Source: Petrolisthes cinctipes
Lineage: Eukaryota; Arthropoda; Malacostraca; Decapoda; Porcellanidae
Reading direction: 5' to 3'
NCBI GenBank assembly: GCA_033782935.1
Contig: JAWQEG010001444.1
Span: 101,001-165,000 of the forward strand
Length of the DNA: 64,000 bases
Below the pieces are notes generated by a model. The model worked only from the letters and a program-made list of their open reading frames with translations. It had not been told where the DNA came from and did no database searches. Shown here piece after piece: positions 33,481 to 44,900 of the stretch. Within the stretch, counting starts at the first letter, position 1, and each line of letters starts with the position of its first letter. Both the position numbers and the translations under genes were made by a program.

Positions 33481-33881
33481 GGACCCTCCCCCCCCTTTTA
33501 TTAAAGTACTCGAGCTTGGGTTATAATCCCCGGGCTCTGGAGAAATATCCCGAGAGGATGAAAGAGAAACACTGAAGTTGTACTCTTTTTATTTAATAAA
33601 TCCAGTCACTCATCATTATTTATGATTTATTATACAAGAAATGCCGAAAGTTGTAAGGAAATTAATTAAATGACCATTCTGAGAAAAAATAAGGAAGAGA
33701 AGTAGATGCAAAACTTAGAGAAGAGCTAAGAATTAGAAGGAATGAAGGGGGTAAGTGGATTATAAGGAAAGACAAGATTGTACAACTAGATAATTAGAAG
33801 AACAGAAATAACCCATATAGGAATGCTGTGTGAATTAATAGAGGAAATAAGATAAGTAAGGAGGAAAGCATAATTATTAAG

Positions 33882-36800
33882 GTGATAAATATAGAAGGAT
33901 TGTCAAAGGCTAAAGCTAAAGAAGTTGAAGAATTGGTAGGTAATAATAGTGTACTATGCTTAACGGGGAGACAAAAGAAAATTAGGGATATAAATTTTAG
34001 TAAGAATATAGATATTGTAGAAGGAATGAGAGAAATAAAAGACCAGAGGGGGGGAGGACTTATGATATTATACCGGGAACATCAAGGCATAACTTTCAAC
34101 AAGGTGGAGACAAAAAGTAAAGATATACTACGTGTAAAGGGGAATATAAGAGGCTGGGAATTCAAGATGATAGTGGTATATTTTAGTGTTAGTGAAAAGG
34201 GTAGAAATAAAGTTATGAAGGAGGAGATAGAAAAAATTCTAAAGGATGCCAGCGCAGATGATCCTATACTAATAGTAGGGGACTATAATGGCCATGTAGG
34301 TTTTAAGGGTGAACAAAAGTTAGATGAAAATGGAAGAATGATAATTGATTGGATGGAAAAGTTTAAATTAATAATGTTAAATGATGATACCAAATGCGAG
34401 GGGGAATATACATGGAGTAGAGGTAGGTTAATTGAGAAGTGTGGTTGACTTTGCACTAGTAACAGAAAAAGTGTATGATAAGTTTCTAGGAATGAAAATT
34501 GATGAAGATAAGAAGGTGGATATTAGTGATCAGAACTTGATTGAAATAGAAATGAAGGCAAAGATGGGAAGGAAAGTTAATAATTGGAAGGATTGGGTGG
34601 AAAGGGATTATTATAAAACTGTTAAAGATTCATTAAAGGCATTCCAGGAAGAACTGGAGAGAAGCATAACTAGAAATGTAGTTGCCAATATTAGTGATTT
34701 AGAAAGAAGAATAATAAATACTGCCAATAGCAAACTAAAAGGTAAATATAGGAAAAGGGTAGGTGGTATTAAGGAAGAGGAGGAACCAGTTTGGATTACA
34801 GAGGAGATAAGAAGGGAAATAAAGGAGAGGAGAAGAATAAATAGAAATAGGAGGAATGCAATGGATGAAGAGGAGGAAGAAAGATTGAAGAAGTTATATC
34901 AAGCACAAAAGGAGAAAGTACAACTACTAATTAAAAGGGAGCTAAACTCACATGAGAAAATAGTGAGGGTTATCAAGAAAGATAAAGGTAATGGTGTAGA
35001 TACCTGGAAATATATAAGAATGTTAAAAGGGGAGAAAGAGAAAGGAAAAGACAGCTTAAAACTATATAGAGAAGATGGTAAAGAATTAGACAGGGAAGGT
35101 GTGAAGAATGAGGTGACAAAATTTTGGAGCACTGTATATGAGAGTCATCCAAACGAGATTAGTACAGTATGGTATACAGAAAGGAAACTACAATACGAGA
35201 GAGAGATATAAAACAAGAGAGAACAAATAGATAGAGGAGAAAAACATAAAGTGATAAAGGAGAGAGAAGGGGAAGAAGATGGAAATTACAAAGTACCAGT
35301 ACAGTATGTAGATACTGTACTTGTATATGTGGAGAAAGAGTAAGAGAGCATCTAGAAATGGCACTAAAAATAAAGGGAGGTATAGTATATATGGAAGAGG
35401 AGATAATAAGTGAAGAAAGAGTGAGGAAGTGCCTTTTAAAGATGAAAAACAAAAAGGCTGCAGGTCCGGATAGGATAAAGACTGAATTCTTTAAAATATT
35501 TATGAACAGTGAAAAACTAATGAAAACACTGGTACAAGTACTGAAGCAGGTAATGAGAACAGGGGATATACCGGAAGGATGGAGAGAATCTCAAACAGTA
35601 GTGATTCCCAAAGTCAGGAAACCTAAGGCTAGTGAGTTAAGACCAATAGCCCTTACCAACGTAGGATATAAGCTGACTATGGCAGTTATTAGATTGAGTT
35701 TGGAGGAACATATATATAGGAATGATATGGGTAAGGACACACAGGCAGGATTTACAGCGGGGGCAAGAATAGAAAACAATTTACTAGTTCTGAAATACTG
35801 TATATACAGGTCATTTGAGACGAGGAAAAGTTTGATTATAATCGCTATTGACTATACAAAGGCTTTTGATAGCATTAGGAGGGAGACAATGATAGAGCTA
35901 CTAATGGAATATGCAGTAAACCCACAGGTGATAAATTGCAGGAATAAGAGTTGCTAATACGATAAAATACTTAGGAATAACAGTAAATGACACTAAAAAT
36001 TGTTTTAAGGTACAGAAGGAGTTAATGATAGAAAAGGCAGTAAGAATGGCGAATATGACATACTCAGTAATTGCGAGAAGCTGTTCAAGGATTTTAATAG
36101 GAAAGACTTTTTGGAAGTGTCTGTTGTGTGTACTGTATGGAGGAAATATTGTGGACTTTAACAAACAAGAGGTTGAGAAATTGCAGAGGCTGGAGAATAG
36201 TGTGGGGAGACAAATACTAGGAGCACCTAGATTTGCACAAGAGGTAGCTCTAAGGGGAGAGATAGGTATATCTAGTATGAGGGCAAGAATAATGGAAGGG
36301 CAACTGAAATATTTACAATATATCATAAGAATGGAAGGAAACAACTTGCTAAGAAGAATAGTGGAAGAGATGAAAGAAAAGAAAAATAGATGGATTACAG
36401 GTATATTGGAAAATAGAAGGATAATTGGGATAAGAGGTGAACATGTGAAAGATGAGGAAATTAAGAGGAAAGTAAGAGAGTGGGATACGAGAGAATGGAA
36501 AAAACAGATGGAAGAAAAGTCAAGCTTGAGCGTCTACAAGCAGTGGAGAAAAGAGATAGGAGGACAGGATGGGATTTATGACAACGGGGAATCGTCAGTT
36601 ATTTTATTCAAGTGCCGGACCAATAACCTGAATTTGGGGAATAGGAAAAGATTCACCGGGGAAGATACTGGGTGCATTATGTGTGATGAAGAATACGAGG
36701 ACCTGAAACACTTTTTTATCCTACACTGTCCGGCATACAACGAGGAGAGGGCCACAAGTATTGTACTACAACAGCCATACCAAGAAAATGAGAATAATCT

Positions 36801-36906
36801 TATTGGGGAAATACTATTTAAGAAAGAAAATATTGAACAGACAAAATTAGTAATATATAAGTTTTGGTTAAAGAGAAATGAAAAATACAAAGACATAAAT
36901 AGATAA
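33882..36906 (+). pseudogene. LINE ORF2 remnant: endonuclease, partial RT, C-terminal zinc finger
   Basis: Frame 33882-34448 is an APE-type endonuclease part (PILIVGDYNGHVGF). Frame 34432-35211 continues it, with VVDFALVTEKVYDK and ISDQNLIEIEM where the usual catalytic SDH is SDQ. Frame 35358-35957 starts the RT (KMKNKKAAGPDRIKTEFF, IIAIDYTKAFDSIRRET). The RT core with the YADD box and the GxxQGxxxSP motif is deleted at about 35938, and frame 36025-36906 resumes after it (IKYLGITVND region just upstream), ending with CIMCDEEYEDLKHFFILHC, a CX2C...HX4C finger typical of I/R1/jockey-type LINEs. At least three frameshifts plus the deletion make it inactive. Confidence 0.8.
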
Positions 36907-37405
36907 AAAGAGCCGTTGAAAAGGCAATACTCCCGAAACTCAACTCAGCATCTAATATTAATAAAGAAATTGACATTTTCTGTGTGGAAATCTGGCAACA
37001 TTGCAACCTTCATCCATTATTTGTTTATTGTTTGTTATTGTTATTGTTTGTGGTTGGTGAGAAATCAGCAGGTTCCTCTCAACTATTCCAAGCAACAGGA
37101 TATTATTAGATTTATTATAATTGGGGATAAAGTTTCTAAGTACGCCTCCTAAAGTATTCTATTAAGTACGTACTGTAACTTATTACGTGTTTTATTAGGG
37201 AAGATTCCACAGTGGTATTCGTTTGTTAGCTTCCCAACCAACCACATTTGTAAGGCTTCATTATTTTCCTAAAGCTGACTCAAACAGTTAGATAATGATG
37301 ATCAGTGCATAGTTTACTCACCAAATTCATTAAATAATTCGGCCAGAAGTCATTTAAGCTGCTAATATGCTTTCGTTTGCGTGCTAACAAACCACAACTA
37401 ACGAC
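36907..37405. other. Spacer
   Basis: No gene. About 37065-37110 resembles part of the foldback-repeat family (cctctcaactattccaag, caacaggatattatt). Confidence 0.4.
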
Positions 37406-40260
37406 GGTAAATATTGAATGAATTACCGTTATTGGGTACGGTTTTTCTACCTTCATTACCCACTTATTCAGACCAATCTGAGACTATATTCTTCTATGGC
37501 ATTTTCTCTGCAAATGCCCCATTTCCAAGATAGGGCATATTCAAATGGGGCATTTTGAAATTAGCCTGACCTTACCTGACCTGACCTAACCTAACCTAGA
37601 CCGCATCAGACTACCGGGACCTAACCTGGGCAGACTACCGGGACCTAACCTGGGCAAACTACCTGGAAATAACCGTGGTAAAGTACAGAAAATGACCGGT
37701 GCAAAATACTGGGACCTAGCCGTATCTGGCAACACTGCTACAAAACGGTAATTCTTTCAATAAATACCCTAACGACTGTGGAATCGACCCTTAGAATTAT
37801 AATATAGGGTAAGATATTTATATTTAGTAAATTTACAGAAGAACTGGGGGTAAATATTGAATGAATTACCGTTATTGCGTACGTTTTTTCTACCTTCATT
37901 ACCCACTTATTTAGACCATTCTAAGACTATTTTCTTCTATGGCATTTTCTCCGCAAATGCCCCATTTCCAAGATAGGGCATACGCAAATGGGGCATTTTG
38001 AAATTAGTCTGACCTTACCTGACCTGACCTAACCTAACCTAGACTGCATCAGACTACCGGGACCTAACCTGGGCAAACTACCGGAACCTAACCTGGGCAA
38101 ACTACCGGGAAATAATCGTGATAAAGTACAATAAATGACTGGGGCAAAATACTGGGACCCAACCGGATCTGGCAACACTGCTGCAAAACGGTAATTCTTT
38201 CAATAAATACCGAACTGGGTTCACTATATTGTATATTTTAGTATAATTACCCACTATTTTAGACCATTCTAACACACTTTTCGGTATTTATTGAAAGAAT
38301 TACCGTTTTGCAGCAGTGTTGCCAGATCCGGCTGGGTCCCAGTATTTTACCCCTGTCATTTATTGTACTTTATCACGATTATTTCCGGGTAGTTTGCCCA
38401 GGTTAGGTTCCGGTAGTCTGCCCAGGTTAGGTCCCGGTAGTCTGATGCGGTCTAGGTTAGGTTAGGTCAGGTCAGGTAAGGTCAGGCTAATTTCAAAATG
38501 CCTCATTTGAATATGCCCTATTTTGGAAATGGGGCATTTGCAGAGGAAATGCCATAGAAGAAAATAGTCTTAGAATGGTCTAAATAAGTGGGTAATGAAG
38601 GTAGAAAAACCGTACGCAATAACGGTAATTCATTCAATATTTACCCACTTTTACAAACATTATTTGGAAATTAGTCTGACCTTACCTGACCTAACCTAAT
38701 CTAACCTAACCTAACCTAACCTAACCTAACCTAACCTAACCTAACCTAGACTAGACCACAGCAGACTACCGAGACCTAACTTGGGCAAACTACCGGGCCC
38801 TAACCTGGGCAAACTACGGTAAATATTGAAAGAATTACCGTTATTGCTTACGGTTTTTCTACCTTCATTACCCACTTATTTAGACCATTCTAAGGTATTA
38901 GTACAGAAGTGGACCTTAATTCAGCAGTGTTGCCAGATCCGGCTGGGTCCTAGTATTTTACCCCTGTCATTTATTGTACTTTATCACGATTATTTCCCGG
39001 TAGTTTGCCCAGGTTAGGTCCCGGTAGTCTGATGCGGTCTAGGTTAGGTTAGGTCAGGTCAGGTAAGGTCAGGCTAATTTCAAAATGCCCCATTTGAATA
39101 TGCCCTATCTTGGAAACGGGGCATTTGAGGAAGAAAAACCATAGAAGAAAAGTGTCTTAGAATGGTCCGAAATAGTGGGTAATGACGGTAAAATATCTAT
39201 TATACAGTAAGGTCCACTTCTGTACCTTTACCCATTCTAAGACTATTTTCTTCTATGGCATTTCCTCTGCAAATGCCCCATTTCCAAGATATTCAAATGG
39301 GGCATTTTGAAATTAGCCTGACCTTACCTGACCTGACCTAACCTAACCTAGATCGCATCAGACTACCGGGACCTAACCTGGGCAAACTACCGGGAAATAA
39401 CCGTGATAAAGTACAGGAAATGACCGAGGCAAAATACTGGGACCTAGCCGGATCTGGCAACACTGCTACAAAACGGTAATTCTTTCAATAAATACCCAAA
39501 CTACTGGGATATAACCAGTATAATCTATCATAAAGTGACTGGGGCAAATTCCTGGAACCTAGCCGGATGTGGTAACACTGCGCGATCCTAGCCAAAAACC
39601 CAGTTATTCTGTAATAATACCGCACTGGGTTTTATATTTTATATCAGTATGTGTACGTAATTTCCTGGTAAATATTGAAAGAATTACCGTTATTGCGTAC
39701 AGTTTTTCTACCTTCATTACCCACTTATTTAGACCATTCTAAGACAATTTTCTACCGGGTTAGGTCCCGGTAGTCTGATGTGGTCTAGGTTAGGTTAGGT
39801 AAGGTCAGGCTAATTTCAAAATTCCCCATTTGAAAATGCCATATCTTGGAAATGGGGCATTTGCGAAGGAAATGCCATAGAAGAAAATAGTCTTGGAATG
39901 GTCTAAATAAGTGGGTAATGAAGGTAGAAAACATGTACACAATAACAGTAATTCTTTCAATATTTACCCTGCGTTCTTGGCTAGGGCTGTGCAGTGTTAC
40001 CACATCCGGCTAGGTCCCTGGAATTTGCCCCGGTCACTTTATGATAGTTTACCCCGGTTATATCCCGGTAGTTTGCCCAGGTTAGGTCCCGATAGTCTGC
40101 TGTGGTCTAGGTTAGGTTAGGTCAGGTCAGGTTAGGTCAAACTAATTTCCAAATTATGTGGGGCCTCTGCGAGAGAAACACCATAGATGAAAATTGTCTT
40201 TGAATGGTCCAAAATAATGGGTAATGATACTAAAATATACAATATAGTGAACTCAGTACT
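37406..40260. repeat. Cluster of palindromic TTAGG-rich repeat copies
   Basis: The basic unit of ~360 bp starts ggtaaatattgaatgaat + taccgtt and ends aacggtaattctttcaat + aaatacc, inverted termini. Complete copies are seen at 37406-37768 and 37849-38211 (same direction) and 38283-38645 (opposite), with truncated or rearranged copies to 40260. Inside are gacctgacctaacctaacc and gggacctaacctgggcaaac motifs, the complement of those in the tandem array at 1-1660. Inverted neighbours at 37849-38645 form a palindrome of about 800 bp. No coding region is supported. Confidence 0.85.
38690..38748. repeat. Interstitial telomere-type repeat (AACCT)n
   Basis: At least nine perfect CTAAC units (38701-38747) with degenerate units on the left. 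AACCT/TTAGG is the telomere repeat of most arthropods. It lies inside the palindromic cluster and not at a chromosome end. Confidence 0.9.
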
Positions 40261-41822
40261 TCTCTACTTTTACCAAAAAACACACTATAAAACATTGCAT
40301 TCTGAATATCACTAGTCGAAAAGATATTATGGACAAACGCTTGACTAATACCGTAATTTGATGTGTAAAAGAACACTAACGTTACAGCTTGGTTTTGGAC
40401 TTTATATATTGTAATTAATGTTAAGCTAGTTGTTTATATTGAACAATATATTGTAATTTATGTTAATTTAACGTTAGTTGTTTGTTTGGTAAATTTTCAG
40501 AGTTACACATGTGTGAGATTGGCTGCGAGATTTTCAGACAAAACATAGTTTTTCATGTGATTCGTTTTATTTTAACATCCATTTATTGTGCAAATATCCT
40601 GTTTTGGCCATACCCCATCGCCCAGCTTTTGGGAAAAGTGTGCTCGGGTTTTCCAATTTTTGGCATGCACAAATAGTATTAGTTTGTTTTAGAATTAGGC
40701 AGACTGAAGGGGCCTAATCTTAGCAGACTACTGGGACCTAACCTTAGCAGTCTACCGGAACCTAACCTTAACAGACTACCGGAACTTAGCCTTAACAGAC
40801 TATCGGAACCTAACCTTAGCAGACTACCGGGTGCGAAAAGTAGGACCTATATATATCAAACTTACGGAAATTTGACCATTAGAACGTCTATCACAGTGAA
40901 AATTAGATATCTCGCACATGTGTAATTCAGAAATTATTTTGTTTGCTTAATTCAGAAGAGATACGGAAAATACAGCTTGGTTTTGGACTTTATATTATAA
41001 TTGATGTTAAGTTACTTATTTGTTTAATTAAGAAGAAATACTGAAAATACAGCTTGGTTTTAGACTTTATACAGTATATTGTAATTAATGTTAAGTTAGT
41101 CGTTTGTTAAATTAAAAAGAGATATGGAAAAAATATGTAAAGAAGAAAACTACATTGGACTTTATATTGTAATTGATATTTAGTTGGTTGTTTGTTTAAT
41201 CAGGTTTGGTCAAAAATTAATAGAGTAGCTATAAATATGCATATAAAGCTAAAGAATGTTGGAAATATCCAGGTGGAATTGTTTTTCAGTAATACCAACT
41301 CGTCTCAAGAGTTTTCAAATTTCAGTAACCATGATATAGAATATAGAAAATATTTATACTTTACTATCAGACTATACACAGTCCAAGGTAACCAATATAT
41401 TTTTCTCTTTTATTATACTGCAGTTTAAGTGATTTTTACTTGCATTTCATTCGTAAACTCATTACATATTTCCTTTATTTCCAAATTCATAAAATAGGAG
41501 TTCTTATATTATAAGAAAAATGGCCCTTTTCTATATTATAGAAAAGGGCTTTTTTTCTATAAAAAGATATTTATAAATGTAATTAATGCCAAGGGTATAT
41601 AATGATCCAATTCTAAATTGATAAGATAATGCAGCTTATTTTCAAGATGGAATACGAGCCAAGTGTACTAAATTGATGTTTTTTCACTCACTGGATACTG
41701 GGACTCAACCGGGGCAAAACATTTTTTTAAACTTTATCGATTAAAGTGTGAAGTAAAAAGATGCTGTGTATACATGGAGTATCCAGTCAATGTTGTTATT
41801 ATTATTATTATTATTATTTCAG
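40261..41822. repeat. Short degenerate tandem repeats upstream of gene B
   Basis: At 40690-40850 about six ~28-bp units of the type acctaaccttagcagactaccgg occur. At about 40385, 40970, 41048 and 41155 a phrase cagcttggttttggactttata recurs with attaatgttaag. A (TTA)n run at 41795-41818 forms the pyrimidine-rich tract before the gene B acceptor. A first, non-coding exon of gene B is expected here or further upstream but was not identified. Confidence 0.6.
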
Positions 41823-41983
41823 GCTATGCATTCCCAGCCGCCCCTCCCGGGGCAGATTTCAAGTGTGGGTGCATTTCTGGAGGACTTCTGCATCGATCCA
41901 AGTAGGCTTGAAAAGGTGCCAAAAGTCATTATCAAGAGGCTCACTGAAGATTTCATCAAGAAATTCATTCGACCCCCTAAAAA
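41823..41983 (+). CDS. Gene B exon 1: start and helical N-terminal module
   Basis: Acceptor ttatttcag, then GCT ATG, so the Met is the second codon after the splice and probably the start. The translation MHSQPPLPGQISSVGAFLED, then CIDPSRLEKVPKVIIKRL and TEDFIKKFIRPPKK, is basic and helical. MHSQPPLPG and KVPKVIIKRL parallel MQSEHLPAP and LSPKVFLHRL of gene A. The donor is gtaggg in phase 2, as in gene A exon 1. Confidence 0.7.
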
Positions 41984-44900
41984 GTAGGGTTATATTGGTC
42001 CTAACTTTTAATACCTACTACTGTATAGCATAATCACCTCTCAAGACACCTTTACTCACCATAATGTCATTTTTTAACACTACTCGCCATACTGTTATTT
42101 TTTAACAATGATTGAGGTCATTCAATGTAAAATTAATTTGGATTAATTATGGGTAGAATGAACAGTTGCCTCCACAAGTATTAAGCGCAGCATCAAGTGG
42201 GTTTGGCAACACCACTGTGTTTATTTACACGTAGTTCAGTTAATAGTAAAATGAATGGACAGAACTCACCCCTGCTATAGAATCCATTGTGCTACTATGA
42301 GTAAACAAACACTGGTGTCACATATCGCCAAACTCACTGGACTCTGTGCCCGTTACAAGTGGAGGCAACTGTACATATGTATGATTCACAAATTGTCTGG
42401 ATATAAGTGTCCCAGGTATACTGATTTACTTACTTGATTTGGTAGTACCTAATGTGTTAATAGTAGCAAACATTAGTGACTTTTAACTAAATATCTGAAA
42501 ATATTCCTGACAGATCCCTAAATGAGGGTGAAGACTCGTTCTCCTCAATTAAGAAGGACAGAACATTTACTGACTGCCCTGCCCTACCCCAGAGCCCCTC
42601 CGACAACCTGTACCCTCAGCTGTCCGCAAACATGGGCGTTCTTTCAACTTTGACTCCTACTTTGCCACTCACCTCTGTATCACCACCACTGAAAGAGAAT
42701 GCCCCCCCAGAACCTAGCACCTCGATTGACTCTAGTATATTGAATGATGTGCGAAGTGTTTTGACTGTAGGGGATGATGACAGAGACTCAGATGATGAGG
42801 AATACCTGCCAGATTTAACAGACCCATCTTGGGAGGCTCCATCCACCAAAAAGAAAAAACACAGATCACCTGATGACAAGATTGAGAAAAAAAAGAAATC
42901 TTTAGATACCAGTAATTTTAATAAAGGTAGAGATCCAAAATTAATGAAAGATGCAAAGAAAGTGTTCCAGCAAAAGCAAAAAATGTTCACTGCAAAACCC
43001 TCAAGTAAAATTTTATCAGGTGTTAAGTTGTATGGAAAAAGTACAGAGTCAGCTCAAGACCTCAGACCATCTGATTCTGATGTCTCGACCTCCCCCTCAC
43101 AACTACCTTCAAAGCTGTTGACTGACTTACTTAAACCACGTATTGAACATACTACTGAGCCATCACCAGATGACACCGAAATAGAAAAAAGGAAGGCACA
43201 AATAAGAGAAAATATATCTCGGGGATTCCCACAAAAATCTTTATCTACTGAACCAACTCCCATCCCTGAAGAAAATCTTCCATTAAATGAAGAAGTCACC
43301 ATAGCTGATGAGGACAATAATGATGGCCAGTCAATAGCAGTAATTTCTGATATACAGGGCAATGCCATTAGTGTTTTTGCAAACAACTGTGATGCCGATG
43401 AAGAAGGATATGATTCGGATCAAACTGTTACATTTGAATCCCCTGTGCTCTCAGATGCAAACCTGTTGGATGAAAAAAACAATCTGACACAGCACACAAT
43501 TTCAGAGCCAATTCATGATAGTCAGGGATATAAAAGCAAAAGAAAATATGACATTCAAGCAGATGAAGGAAAAAGGAAGAAAGTTAAGTGCAGTTCAGAA
43601 CAACCTAAAACACATCAGAAAAAAAATATGGTGGTCATACACAACAATATCAGCCCACCTAAAAGTTCTGATATGTACCCTGAGCCCATGATAGTTAAGG
43701 TTGAGAGCATAGGAAATAAATTATACCAAAGCGGAGGTAATACTACTTCTGGTGATGACTTGGCACTTAAGATGACAAGTTCTAGGGAAGATTATTTAGA
43801 ATCTAAAGACAAGAATTGGTGTGCCTCACCCAAGAGAAGCACTGATGATAATGAGTCGGTAAATGCCCGAGCAGTCGGGGACAGCAGAACAGATAATGAT
43901 ATGCATCTTGCCCATACTAAAGTAATGTTGTCCAAGTTAAATAAATGGACTCTACAGCGGAAACAATGTGATGAAAAAATCAAGCAGGCTTGGGAAGAAC
44001 ACAACAAGAACATTGCAGTATTGGAGGAACAGAAGGCCAAGTATGAGAAAAAAATTGAGAATTTGATTATAGGAGTGGACAACATCTCCCACAACAGTGT
44101 CAGAAATCAACCAACTGCTTGTACCCCTGATAACTCCTGTACAGAAAGAGGTCAGAACAACTTGCAGGAGGAGTCTGCTTCAGTACTACCAGGTTAGCTT
44201 TATTGTTGATTCGTTGGAATAAGGTTTTTAATTATAATTTTTAGTATATAATGTAAGTTCATTGAAAACTTGTGGAAGCATATACAATAAGATACCATTC
44301 ATCTGGCACCCAATATTATATTGTTCAGAGTTGTTGTAGTTGTTGATGTTCCCCTGGAGCAGAATAACCTCCTGGCCCCACAGACCCCCGGTACGCTCTG
44401 GTCGCAGTGAAAAAAAAAATTTAAATAAAGGAGGGGCTGGCCCTATATGCCTGGACATCCCAGGGAGGTGGGACCAGAGCTCACTGGACCAGGGAGTCTA
44501 GGGGCCTCCGACCGCCAGGGAGATTGGGGGTAAAGTCTTTGATCCCACAGCCAGTGCTGTGGGCCCAAGTCCACGTTACCACAAGAGCTACAAGTGGGGC
44601 CGCACCTTCCATGAGACCAGCCCTGAAGGGACCATAAGGGAGAGGGAGTTTAGACTGCTGCATGCAAAGGGATAATGCACCCCCGTGTGCTGGCAGTCCA
44701 CACAGCAGTGGGGAAAAAAAAAAGAGCCTCCGGTTGCAGTACACCTCACGTGGATTTTCAATCCATGTGGGCAGATCTCATGCTTTGTCAGATGACAGGA
44801 TTCAAAACGACTAATTAGTGCAACATTTACTCCACTGTTTGCCTTCAGTCATGGATGACATGATTATAGTTTAAAGAAGGGATAATACCATAAATGCAGG

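Noticed and set aside
41823..41983. Joining gene A exon 2 directly to gene B exon 1
   Set aside because: Phases do not fit (phase 2 into phase 0), and gene B exon 1 has its own likely start codon.
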